6,242 nt of DNA from Tannerella sp. (GCA_031263835.1 JAISEZ010000052.1:1-6242), one strand, 5' to 3'. Shown: positions 1 to 5,197, counted from the first letter of the stretch. Made by a program: numbers and translations. The notes: a model not told the origin generated them from the letters alone.

Positions 1-140
1 CGGCTCACCGTCTCGCGCGCCAGTTCGACTTCCCCGTTCAGAAAAGCCTGCTTTGCCTTTTCCAGCTGGGAAAGAACCAGTTTCCACATGTGGTTCACTT
101 CTTCCTTGAGCGCTTGCAACTCTTTTTCCGTATGTTTCAT
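1..140 (-). CDS. phoU: PhoU phosphate-signalling regulator, N-terminal part
   Basis: The gene starts at an ATG at 138-140 and runs off the left edge, so only about 46 codons are visible. The visible protein is a charged amphipathic helix (KHTEKELQALKEEVNHMWKL, then VLSQLEKAKQAFLNGEVELA) followed by RETVS. This matches the first helix of the PhoU three-helix-bundle family, where a Met-Trp pair and an ELAREVVSRE-like turn are typical. PhoU links the PstSCAB phosphate transporter to the PhoR/PhoB two-component system in the cytoplasm and limits phosphate uptake. In many genomes it is the last gene of the pst operon, but here it appears to have its own promoter just upstream (158-165). The pst genes are not in view. 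The family call rests on one helix only, so it is good but not certain. Confidence 0.78.
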   Translation of the reverse strand, partial: MKHTEKELQALKEEVNHMWKLVLSQLEKAKQAFLNGEVELARETVS

Positions 141-157
141 ATTCTCTGTTTCCCGTG

Positions 158-165
158 CAAAAGTA
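158..165 (-). promoter_or_regulatory. Putative -7 promoter element for phoU
   Basis: On the minus strand this reads TACTTTTG, a perfect match to the Bacteroidota -7 consensus TAnnTTTG, and it lies 17 nt upstream of the phoU ATG. No convincing -33 TTTG is seen 19-21 bp further upstream (about 184-190 reads TTCCTG-like), so the promoter is plausible but half-supported. Confidence 0.4.
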
Positions 166-282
166 TAACGGAACGGTTACAGAACAGGAACGGCGCTGTT
201 ACGATCCGGTTAAAGATTACAGCCCCACCGCCCCTGTCTCTACGGCAACCCCGGGCGGCGGGAACTGCGGTGTACATGCAGA

Positions 283-300
283 CAGTTGAATTTTCAACTG
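283..300. repeat. Perfect inverted repeat downstream of the HIT gene
   Basis: CAGTTGAA and TTCAACTG are exact reverse complements separated by 2 nt, giving a 7-bp stem with a 4-nt loop in RNA. It lies 18 nt beyond the HIT gene stop codon on the minus strand. No U-tract follows on either strand, so it is not a standard intrinsic terminator. It may be a 3'-end stabilising hairpin. The rest of the 141-318 gap holds the phoU promoter and GC-rich sequence with no gene. Confidence 0.5.
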
Positions 301-302
301 GT

Positions 303-337
303 CACTAACCACTAACCATTAACCACTAATCACTGAC
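303..337. repeat. Heptamer tandem array (CACTAAC-like), five units
   Basis: Five consecutive 7-mers are read on the plus strand: CACTAAC, CACTAAC, CATTAAC, CACTAAT, CACTGAC. Because 7 is not a multiple of 3, this is not a codon-level repeat. The array nevertheless overlaps the end of the HIT gene: its TAA stop (319-321) and last residues (SVISG) are written within the repeat. A related array lies on the other side of the same gene (742-783). Confidence 0.8.
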
Positions 338-720
338 TTCCTGATTTTTGCTGCGGTTTGGGCCAGTTCTTCCGGCGTCACGTTCAGTTTCGGATTACCG
401 AAAAAGAGGTCGGATTCTTTCCGGATGGGCACCAGATGGATATGGGCGTGGGGTACTTCCAGTCCGATGACGGTCAGTCCGATACGTTTGCAGGGAATAG
501 CCTGCTCCAGGGCGCGTGCGACGGTTTTGGCAAACGCCATCATGCGGCCAAGTACATCGTCGTCCAGGTCGAACAGGTAGTCCACTTCCTTTCGCGGAAT
601 GACCAGCGTATGTCCTTCGGCGATTGGGTGGATGTCCAGGAAAGCAAAAAACTCATCATTCCCGGCAATCCGGTGACTGGGGATTTCGCCGGCTGCAATC
701 CGGCTGAAAAGAGTAGCCAT
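319..720 (-). CDS. HIT-family (histidine triad) nucleotide-binding hydrolase
   Basis: A 133-residue protein, the normal size for a single-domain HIT protein of the Hint/Fhit superfamily. The N-terminus (LFSRIAAGEIPSHRI) and the segment FAFLDIHPIAEGHTLVIPRK at about 25-44 are classic. The catalytic histidine triad is H91-A-H93-I-H95-L-V; in the family the middle histidine attacks the alpha phosphate of nucleotide phosphoramidates or dinucleoside polyphosphates. It is cytosolic and the substrate is not predictable. The ATG at 718-720 is the natural start, since family alignment begins within a few residues of it. There is no Shine-Dalgarno; the upstream sequence is AT-rich. It lies 62 bp downstream of greA on the same strand with no clear promoter between, so co-transcription is likely. 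Oddly, the last codons lie inside a heptamer repeat array, so the C-terminal SVISG may derive from the repeat. Confidence 0.93.
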   Translation of the reverse strand: MATLFSRIAAGEIPSHRIAGNDEFFAFLDIHPIAEGHTLVIPRKEVDYLFDLDDDVLGRMMAFAKTVARALEQAIPCKRIGLTVIGLEVPHAHIHLVPIRKESDLFFGNPKLNVTPEELAQTAAKIRKSVISG

Positions 721-741
721 AGGTTTTATGTATTTATTGAT

Positions 742-783
742 TACTAATCACTAATCACTCATCACTCATCACTAACCACTCGT
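742..783. repeat. Heptamer tandem array (CACTAAT/CACTCAT-like), six units
   Basis: Six units are read on the plus strand: TACTAAT, CACTAAT, CACTCAT, CACTCAT, CACTAAC, CACTCGT. They fill most of the spacer between greA and the HIT gene and start exactly at the greA stop codon (783-785). On the transcribed strand they read as TTAGTGA/TGAGTGA heptamers. Sequence and period are the same as at 303-337, so the HIT gene is bracketed by two copies of one repeat family. Confidence 0.8.
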
Positions 784-1253
784 TAGATGGTTATTTCCAG
801 AATCTCGAACTTGACGATTCCCGACGGCACCCTGATTTCGGCAATGTCGCCCGTTTTCTTTCCGATCAGGCCTTTGGCAATCGGCGTGTCCACGGAAATC
901 TTGTTTTCCTTCAGGTTGGCTTCCGAATGGGAAACGATCGAATACGTCATGATGGCATTATTCTGGATGTTTCTGATTTTGACTTTGTTCATAATCTGAA
1001 CAGCGTCTGTCCGAATCCGTGCTTCATCAATCAGTCGCGCGTTTGAGATGAGGCTTTTCAACTGTGCGATTTTCCCTTCGAGAAGACCCTGTGCGTCTTT
1101 CGCCGCGTCATATTCCGCGTTTTCGGACAAGTCGCCCTTGTCTCTCGCTTCTGCAATCTGGGCGGAAATCTCGGGACGTTTCACGCTTTCCAGATAATTA
1201 ATTTCGGCCAGTATTTTGTTATAGCCTTCTTCTGTCATGTACGTAACAGCCAT
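783..1253 (-). CDS. greA: Transcription elongation factor GreA
   Basis: The product is 156 residues, the standard GreA length. The N-terminal coiled coil (about 1-75) carries GDLSENAEYDAAKDAQ at 40-55 at its tip. The acidic D41 and E44 sit at the same positions as in E. coli GreA and help coordinate the catalytic Mg2+ when the coil enters the RNA polymerase secondary channel. The C-terminal FKBP-like domain (about 80-156) has the typical TPIAKGLIGKKTGDIAEI segment. GreA rescues backtracked RNA polymerase by stimulating cleavage of the transcript 3' end. The ATG at 1251-1253 is supported by AAGGAG at 1264-1269, 10 nt upstream, an unusually clear ribosome binding site for this phylum. The HIT gene follows 62 bp downstream. 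A promoter and an intrinsic terminator lie in the leader, suggesting regulation by premature termination. Confidence 0.97.
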   Translation of the reverse strand: MAVTYMTEEGYNKILAEINYLESVKRPEISAQIAEARDKGDLSENAEYDAAKDAQGLLEGKIAQLKSLISNARLIDEARIRTDAVQIMNKVKIRNIQNNAIMTYSIVSHSEANLKENKISVDTPIAKGLIGKKTGDIAEIRVPSGIVKFEILEITI

Positions 1254-1263
1254 GTTTGTCTTT

Positions 1264-1269
1264 CTCCTT
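1264..1269 (-). promoter_or_regulatory. greA ribosome binding site
   Basis: The minus strand reads AAGGAG, 10 nt from the greA ATG. Other genes in the window lack such a site, so greA translation may depend more on Shine-Dalgarno pairing. AGAATC at 1275-1280, just upstream, can pair with GATTC at 1296-1300 or 1321-1325, which could link ribosome access to leader folding. Confidence 0.6.
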
Positions 1270-1280
1270 GTTTTGATTCT

Positions 1281-1326
1281 AAAAAAATAAAAAAAGAATC
1301 CCGGTCACCAATGCTGACCGGAATCC
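1281..1326 (-). terminator. Intrinsic terminator in the greA leader
   Basis: On the minus strand CCGGTCA (1315-1321) and TGACCGG (1301-1307) form a perfect 7-bp stem around a 7-nt loop. A mismatch and further partial pairing extend the stem outward. The hairpin is followed by a 15-nt tract, T7-A-T7 (1281-1295). This is a strong rho-independent terminator for minus-strand transcription. It would stop read-through from the lipoprotein gene, but it also lies downstream of the likely greA promoter (1358-1365), so it should act on the greA transcript itself. Confidence 0.8.
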
Positions 1327-1357
1327 ATATCTGTTAATTTAATCATATTAGTCACGG

Positions 1358-1389
1358 CAAAGATAATCCTTATTTTGTGATCCGTAAAA
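1358..1389 (-). promoter_or_regulatory. Putative greA promoter
   Basis: The minus strand has TATCTTTG at 1358-1365, a perfect TAnnTTTG -7 element, with TTTT at 1386-1389 as a weak -33 element 20 bp upstream. Transcription would begin near 1350, giving a leader of roughly 100 nt that contains the terminator and the ribosome binding site. The box lies downstream of the lipoprotein stop codon, so it best serves greA-HIT. Confidence 0.55.
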
Positions 1390-1419
1390 TTTCGGGAAAT
1401 GCTTTACAACATAATTTTT

Positions 1420-2583
1420 TCAGAGCAGCGCCTGTATTTCCTTTTCAAGCGTGTTAACGTCCTCCACGCGCTTGACCAGATTTCCCTCCCGGTTCAGGAT
1501 GAAAATCGCCGGCAACTGCCTTACGTTATACAGTGCGGCCGCCTGGGAATAAACCGACTGCGGGTCGCGCACGCATGTCCAGGGCAAACCGGAAACGATG
1601 TTTTTCCACAAATGCAGGTCGCTGTCCAGTGAAATCTGATAGATGTCCATGCCCTGCGCATGATGGCTGTCGTAAATCCGGCCAAGCGCCGTGTTCAGTC
1701 CCGCCGACCATTCCGACTGATAGACCGTGAAGTTCAGAATGACGGCTTTCCCTTTGGCCGCGTCGGAAAGTTTTATCTTTTCGCCGTGGAAATCGGGCAA
1801 CTCAATATCCAGCAGCGAGATTTCCCGGGCAATCTTGTCCAGATCAATCGTGCGTTCGCTCCGGAGCACCTTCAGGGACTGCAGCGCGAGGTTGTACAGA
1901 TGTCTGGCGCGCGGGCTTTCCGGGTAAAAATGGTTGTAACTGGTTGCCACAGCGCCGTAGGCACGCGAATCGGTCCTGTCGTACAGGTCGAAGAACATCA
2001 GTCCGTCAATCTGCTGGAAAAGGGCAAAATAGGACGTCGTGGACATCGGCTGCGTGTAGATGTATTTCAGTGCGATTTCCCTGTAGGTATCAATCACTTC
2101 CTGCACCTGATGCTGATGCAGGCTGTCGGAGATCATCCCCGATTCGTATTCCTTGCGCAGGCGCCTGATTGCCCGGTCCGCATCCAGTTGAGCCAGCGTG
2201 ATTTCCTTGATGGCAAGCGCGTGGGTCGAGCCTTCCACCGTGTAGGATGTGGCGAACGTGCCCGCATCGGCCAGAAACGAAAGCGTTTCGGTCGAATCAA
2301 TGGCAAAATTGATTAGCTGGTTGTTCAGTTGATTGTTCAACCGGAGATGATAAAAATCGGGATAATCCGGACGCGGCTGCCTGAACGAGAATTTTCCGGA
2401 CGCATTCAGCCTGACCGAGTCCAGCGTCACCGTTGCCGAAAGGCCCACATTTTCCAGATAGACGACCTGTCCGTCGGCGCCGGCGATGATGCCGTTCACC
2501 TCAAATTCAGGTGATTGCCTGCAGGACATTCCCGTTCCCAAAACGCAGGCAGCGACTAAAAAACGATACACTCCATATTTCAT
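1420..2583 (-). CDS. DUF4369/TlpA-like thioredoxin-fold lipoprotein without CxxC
   Basis: The product is 387 residues from the ATG at 2581-2583. An upstream in-frame ATG (2611-2613) overlaps the -7 promoter box and would only prefix the signal peptide, so it is rejected. The N-terminus is a short signal sequence (VYRFLVAACVLGTGMSC); C21 is the probable lipidated residue, though the lipobox GMSC is weak. Residues about 26-110 (FEVNGIIAGADGQVVYLENV onward) resemble the DUF4369 beta domain found before TlpA-like domains in Bacteroidota. A helical middle follows, then a thioredoxin-like domain at about 255-387 (LPDFHGEKIKLSDAAKGKAV, VRQLPAIFILNREGN) with the conserved cis-proline P358. At the active-site position, where family enzymes have WCxxC, this protein has W292-S-A-G-L, so both redox cysteines are missing. 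It is probably an envelope protein with a binding or scaffolding role, not a disulfide reductase. It is transcribed divergently from the sugar isomerase operon. Confidence 0.85.
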   Translation of the reverse strand: MKYGVYRFLVAACVLGTGMSCRQSPEFEVNGIIAGADGQVVYLENVGLSATVTLDSVRLNASGKFSFRQPRPDYPDFYHLRLNNQLNNQLINFAIDSTETLSFLADAGTFATSYTVEGSTHALAIKEITLAQLDADRAIRRLRKEYESGMISDSLHQHQVQEVIDTYREIALKYIYTQPMSTTSYFALFQQIDGLMFFDLYDRTDSRAYGAVATSYNHFYPESPRARHLYNLALQSLKVLRSERTIDLDKIAREISLLDIELPDFHGEKIKLSDAAKGKAVILNFTVYQSEWSAGLNTALGRIYDSHHAQGMDIYQISLDSDLHLWKNIVSGLPWTCVRDPQSVYSQAAALYNVRQLPAIFILNREGNLVKRVEDVNTLEKEIQALL

Positions 2584-2610
2584 ACAAAGAAAATTTACTG
2601 TTTCATGCCG

Positions 2611-2640
2611 CAAATATACGTTTTTTTATATTGGATAAAA
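2611..2640 (-). promoter_or_regulatory. Putative promoter of the TlpA-like lipoprotein gene
   Basis: The minus strand reads TATATTTG at 2611-2618, a perfect TAnnTTTG, with TTTT at 2637-2640 as a weak -33 element 18 bp upstream. The start site would fall near 2604, leaving a leader of about 20 nt before the ATG at 2583. This supports the shorter start codon. Confidence 0.6.
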
Positions 2641-2659
2641 AAATAATCGCCTACATTTG
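2631..2659 (+). promoter_or_regulatory. Putative promoter of the kdsD-pfkB-queH operon
   Basis: TACATTTG at 2652-2659 is a perfect TAnnTTTG -7 element, with TTG at 2631-2633 as a possible -33 element 18 bp upstream. The box ends only 5 nt before the ATG at 2665, so the mRNA would be leaderless or nearly so. Its -33 region lies next to that of the divergent lipoprotein promoter (2637-2640), so the two probably compete or share control. Confidence 0.55.
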
Positions 2660-2664
2660 CATGT

Positions 2665-3282
2665 ATGAATAAAGTAAATATCAAATCCATTTTGGAACAG
2701 GAGGCCGAAGCCGTTCGCAATATTCCGGTCGGCGCCGCATACGATGCTGCCATAGAACTGATAGTCGAGCATGTCCATCACCTGGGCGGGACGCTGGTCA
2801 TCAGCGGCATGGGGAAAGCGGGTCAGATTGCAATGAACATTGCGACCACGTTCAGTTCGACCGGTACGCCGGCCTATTTTCTGCACCCGAGCGAAGCGCA
2901 ACACGGCGATTTGGGCATTGTGCGCAGACATGACCTGATGCTGCTGATTTCCAATTCGGGGAAAACGCGCGAACTGGTCGAACTGGTTCAACTGGTGCGC
3001 GCGCTGGTGGAAGACATGCAGTTTATCGTCATCACGGCCGACCTCGACAGTCCGCTGGCGAAAGAGGCGGCCGTCTGTCTTTCCACCGGCGCTCCCCGGG
3101 AAGTGTGCCCGCTGGGATTGACCCCGACAACGTCGACGACGGTCATGACCGTTATCGGCGACATGCTGGTCGTCAGCGTCATGCAGAAGATTGGATTCAG
3201 CAGCGCCGATTACGCCCGACGTCATCACGGCGGTTATCTGGGTTCGAAAAGCCGTCAGCAGAGTAAAAACGAAAACACATGA
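2665..3282 (+). CDS. kdsD: Arabinose-5-phosphate isomerase, SIS domain only (KdsD/KpsF type)
   Basis: The product is 205 residues. It interconverts ribulose 5-phosphate and arabinose 5-phosphate, the first committed step to Kdo for lipopolysaccharide, in the cytosol. Family motifs are in order: GMGKAG (48-53), SSTGTPAYFLHPSEAQHGDL (64-83), SNSGKT (96-101), LTPTTSTTVM (152-161), and the terminal RRHHGG in which H187 matches the conserved histidine of the HPGG motif in E. coli KdsD (the proline is H188 here). E. coli KdsD is about 330 residues with two CBS domains; this protein stops after the SIS domain. SIS-only isomerases are known in Bacteroides, so this is not a truncation. An ATG at 2661 hits a stop after three codons, so 2665 is the start. 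There is no Shine-Dalgarno. It is first in an operon; the kinase gene starts 4 nt after its TGA. Confidence 0.92.
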   Translation: MNKVNIKSILEQEAEAVRNIPVGAAYDAAIELIVEHVHHLGGTLVISGMGKAGQIAMNIATTFSSTGTPAYFLHPSEAQHGDLGIVRRHDLMLLISNSGKTRELVELVQLVRALVEDMQFIVITADLDSPLAKEAAVCLSTGAPREVCPLGLTPTTSTTVMTVIGDMLVVSVMQKIGFSSADYARRHHGGYLGSKSRQQSKNENT

Positions 3283-3286
3283 TTTT

Positions 3287-4213
3287 ATGAGGAAAGTAAT
3301 CGGAATAGGAGAAACGGTTCTGGACATCATTTTTCAGGGGGAACAGCCCCATGCGGCCGTCCCCGGAGGTTCGGTGTTCAACGGGCTGGTATCGTTGAGC
3401 CGCCTGGGCGTTCCCGTCGCCTTCGTCAGCGAGCTGGGGAACGACCGCGTGGGGGAAATGGTGCGCCGGTTCATGCGCGAAAACGGGATGACAACCGACT
3501 ATCTGGACGTTTATCCGGACGGAAAGACGCCTGTTTCACTGGCTTTTCTGAGTGAACGGAAAGACGCCGAATATCTTTTCTACACCGGTTATCCCGATCG
3601 GCGGTTTGATGCGGTCTATCCCCCGGTCGATGAAGATGACATTTTCGTATTCGGTTCGTTTTATGCACTGGATCCGCAGATTCATCCGCGAATCGTCGAA
3701 CTGCTGGAATACGTCCGCGAACGGAAAGCGATTGTTTACTACGATCCGAATTTCCGGAAGGTGCACACGCATACGGCAATCCACGTCCGTTCGACGGTGA
3801 TGGACAATTACGAATTTGCCGATATTGTCAGAGGCTCGGACGAGGATTTTCTGAACCTGTATGGCCGGACAGACATGGATGCAGTGTATTGCGACGAGGT
3901 GCACTACTATTGCAAGACCCTGATTACGACGCACGGAGCAGACGGGGTCAATCTTTTCACCGAAAAAGTCCGCTTTCATCTGGATGTTCCTGCCGTCACG
4001 CCGGTCAGCACCGTCGGAGCGGGCGACAATTTCAATGCGGGCGTCATCTACGGGCTTATCAAACAGGGCGTCGGATACCGTGATTTGCCGGAACTCAATG
4101 CGGAGGCGTGGAAAAAGATTCTCCGTTCCGGCATGGAACTTTCGGCCGAAGTCTGCCAGAGTTATGCCAATTACATTTCGGTCGATTTTGCGGAGAAATT
4201 CATGCGAAATTAG
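3287..4213 (+). CDS. PfkB/ribokinase-family carbohydrate kinase
   Basis: The product is 308 residues from the ATG at 3287, the usual size for the family. The frame stays open upstream to 3191, but that stretch overlaps the isomerase gene and the family N-terminus begins at RKVIGIGETVLDI. Visible motifs: D13 in the substrate-binding first strand; PGGSVFN (26-32) followed by GLVSLSRLG, the PfkB signature 1; and STVGAGDNFNAG (241-252), signature 2, with the anion-hole GAG and catalytic base D247. The usual first Asp/Asn of signature 2 (DTxGAGD) is S241, and the middle NxxE-like motif reads RGSDEDF. The enzyme should transfer phosphate from ATP to a sugar hydroxyl in the cytosol. The substrate cannot be named; fructose or a pentose-type substrate is possible. 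Its place 4 nt after the isomerase suggests co-translation but does not prove a shared pathway. Confidence 0.88.
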   Translation: MRKVIGIGETVLDIIFQGEQPHAAVPGGSVFNGLVSLSRLGVPVAFVSELGNDRVGEMVRRFMRENGMTTDYLDVYPDGKTPVSLAFLSERKDAEYLFYTGYPDRRFDAVYPPVDEDDIFVFGSFYALDPQIHPRIVELLEYVRERKAIVYYDPNFRKVHTHTAIHVRSTVMDNYEFADIVRGSDEDFLNLYGRTDMDAVYCDEVHYYCKTLITTHGADGVNLFTEKVRFHLDVPAVTPVSTVGAGDNFNAGVIYGLIKQGVGYRDLPELNAEAWKKILRSGMELSAEVCQSYANYISVDFAEKFMRN

Positions 4214-4222
4214 CGAGAAAAC

Positions 4223-4822
4223 ATGAATGTATCAGCGTTGGAGGGAAACGGGACGCCGCGGCTTCCACCTGCCGTTCCGGGCGGCGCGACGGAGGTGCTG
4301 CTTCATGCCTGTTGCGCTCCGTGCTCCGGCGCCATCCTCGAATGGATGCTGGAAAACGGCGTGCGTCCGACCGTGTTTTATTTCAACCCGAACATCTACC
4401 CCCAGGCGGAATACGAACGGCGGAAAGCCGAGAGCCTGCGGCAGGTCGAAGCGTTGGGACTGCCTTTTGCGGACGGCGACTACGACCATGCGGCGTGGCG
4501 CGGGCAGGTGCGCGGGCTGGAGCAGGAACCGGAACGGGGCGCCCGGTGCATGGCCTGTTTCAGGATGCGTCTGTACGTTGCGGCACAGTATGCTCGCGCG
4601 CATGGCTTTACGGTATTCGCCACCACGCTGGCTTCCTCGCGCTGGAAAGACCTGCGCCAGATCAACCGGGCCGGCAGCGAAGCCGCAGCATCCTTCTCCG
4701 GCCTCGCCTTTTGGGAACAGAACTGGCGCAAAGGCGGACTGAGCGAACGGCGTAACGCGCTGATCAAACAGTATGGGTTTTATAACCAGACCTATTGCGG
4801 ATGCGAGTTCTCCTTTCGCTAA
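4223..4822 (+). CDS. queH: Epoxyqueuosine reductase QueH
   Basis: The product is 199 residues, of the DUF208/QueH family. It carries out the last step of queuosine synthesis, reducing epoxyqueuosine to queuosine in tRNA with GUN anticodons; it is the non-homologous replacement for the cobalamin enzyme QueG. Conserved elements are in order: LLHACCAPCS (26-35; C30, C31, C34), FYFNPNIYP..EYERR (52-67), RCMACFRMRL (108-117; C109, C112), TLASSRWKDLRQIN (135-148), and the terminal QTYCGCEFS (189-197; C192, C194). These cysteines are the set that binds the Fe-S cluster and nearby metal in characterised QueH. A Pro/Gly-rich stretch of about 22 residues precedes the family core, so the true N-terminus could be slightly later, but no other in-frame ATG lies before the CC motif. 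It starts 9 nt after the kinase stop and closes the operon. Confidence 0.94.
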   Translation: MNVSALEGNGTPRLPPAVPGGATEVLLHACCAPCSGAILEWMLENGVRPTVFYFNPNIYPQAEYERRKAESLRQVEALGLPFADGDYDHAAWRGQVRGLEQEPERGARCMACFRMRLYVAAQYARAHGFTVFATTLASSRWKDLRQINRAGSEAAASFSGLAFWEQNWRKGGLSERRNALIKQYGFYNQTYCGCEFSFR

Positions 4823-4828
4823 AGACCT

Positions 4829-5197
4829 CTACCCTTTTTTCTGTCCGATTGCCTGCATTTTTGAGCTTCTGTTTCGGCGGCGTCGCCGAACGTCCGGGGA
4901 AGAGTAACAGACATTTCGGGAGATGTTCCGAACGTTTGGGATCATGTTACAAATGTTTGGGATCATGATCCCAACGATCGGGATCATGTTACAAATGCTT
5001 GGGATCATGATCCCAACGATCGGGATCATGTTGCAAATGATTGAGATCATGTTACAAATGCCTGGGATCATGATCCCAATGCTTCGGACAATTTCACGAA
5101 CGGGATGGCGATGCAGCCGTAACGAAAAGTATGAGACAATAAAAAAGACTTTATCTGCAATGCGGTTGCGGCTCTGACAGCATACAGTTTCCTGCAA
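4829..5197 (-). CDS. Doubtful ORF made of heptapeptide repeats
   Basis: An open frame of 122 codons on the minus strand starts at TTG (5195-5197), with GGGAGG at 5205-5210 seven nt upstream. Its middle is a run of 7-residue units of the form V/I-x-x-M-I-P-x (IGIMIPG, ICNMISI, ICNMIPI, VGIMIPS, ICNMIPI, VGIMIPN, ICNMIPN). Degenerate units VRNISRN, VCYSSPD and VRRRRRN follow, keeping V at the first place and often N at the seventh. The pattern comes from the 21-bp DNA repeat, whose length keeps every frame periodic, and the plus strand is also open (FGIMLQM and FGIMIPT units), so coding is unproven. There is no family match, signal peptide or clear promoter, and the start region overlaps the HD-domain remnant. 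It is listed because the heptad register extends beyond the exact DNA repeats on this strand. Confidence 0.2.
   Translation of the reverse strand: MQETVCCQSRNRIADKVFFIVSYFSLRLHRHPVREIVRSIGIMIPGICNMISIICNMIPIVGIMIPSICNMIPIVGIMIPNICNMIPNVRNISRNVCYSSPDVRRRRRNRSSKMQAIGQKKG
4873..4890. repeat. GC-rich perfect hairpin at the edge of the 21-bp array
   Basis: TTCGGCG (4873-4879) and CGCCGAA (4884-4890) are exact reverse complements around the 4-nt loop GCGT. No T-tract follows on either strand. It is the nearest strong structure after queH (about 50 nt past the stop) and could mark the operon's 3' end, or be a diverged repeat unit of the adjacent array. Confidence 0.5.
4875..5105. repeat. 21-bp tandem repeat array with embedded palindromes
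   Basis: Seven clear 21-bp units run from 4938 to 5084, each opening with G(G/A)GATCATG. Type A continues TTACAAATG plus three variable bases (4938, 4980, 5022, 5043); the 5022 copy has TTGCAAATG. Type B continues ATCCCAACG or ATCCCAATG (4959, 5001, 5064). Units mostly alternate A-B-A-B-A-A-B. Every type B unit contains the perfect 14-bp palindrome GGGATCATGATCCC; with flanking bases it grows to 18 bp at 4957-4974 and 4999-5016, and 16 bp at 5063-5078. Diverged units in the same register are visible before (4875, 4896, 4917) and after (5085), so about 11 units span the block. The 21-bp length keeps codon phase, so a heptapeptide repeat is readable on both strands. No spacers vary as in CRISPR. 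Confidence 0.9.

Noticed and set aside
228..258. CCGCCC / GGGCGG 6-bp stem with a 19-nt loop
   Set aside because: It is short, in GC-rich sequence, with no T-tract or adjoining gene end, and could easily be chance.
358..747. Long plus-strand frame opposite the HIT gene
   Set aside because: It is antisense to a gene with clear HIT motifs and has no recognisable protein features.
1384..1411. Weak hairpin GTAAA...TTTAC after the lipoprotein stop
   Set aside because: It is AT-rich with a bulge and no U-tract; the strong terminator at 1281-1326 is the better candidate for ending that transcript.
1660..2316. 218-codon plus-strand frame opposite the lipoprotein gene
   Set aside because: It is a shadow of a recognisable minus-strand gene; composition is Arg/Gly/Val-rich with no motif.
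2584..2613. Earlier ATG (2611-2613) as start of the TlpA-like lipoprotein
   Set aside because: It falls inside the TATATTTG -7 box, and the added residues would put a polar stretch before the signal peptide.
3191..3286. Upstream extension of the PfkB kinase
   Set aside because: The extension overlaps the isomerase gene in another frame, and the family N-terminus begins at the ATG at 3287.
4108..4755. 215-codon plus-strand frame overlapping pfkB and queH
   Set aside because: It is an Arg/Ala/Gly-rich shadow frame; queH in the neighbouring frame has all family cysteines.
4835..4840. T6 run just after queH as operon terminator
   Set aside because: Only a 4-bp stem can be drawn upstream of it, so no intrinsic terminator is supported.
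4938..5084. Repeat array considered as a CRISPR
   Set aside because: Units are contiguous 21-mers with no unique spacers, and no cas-like genes are nearby.
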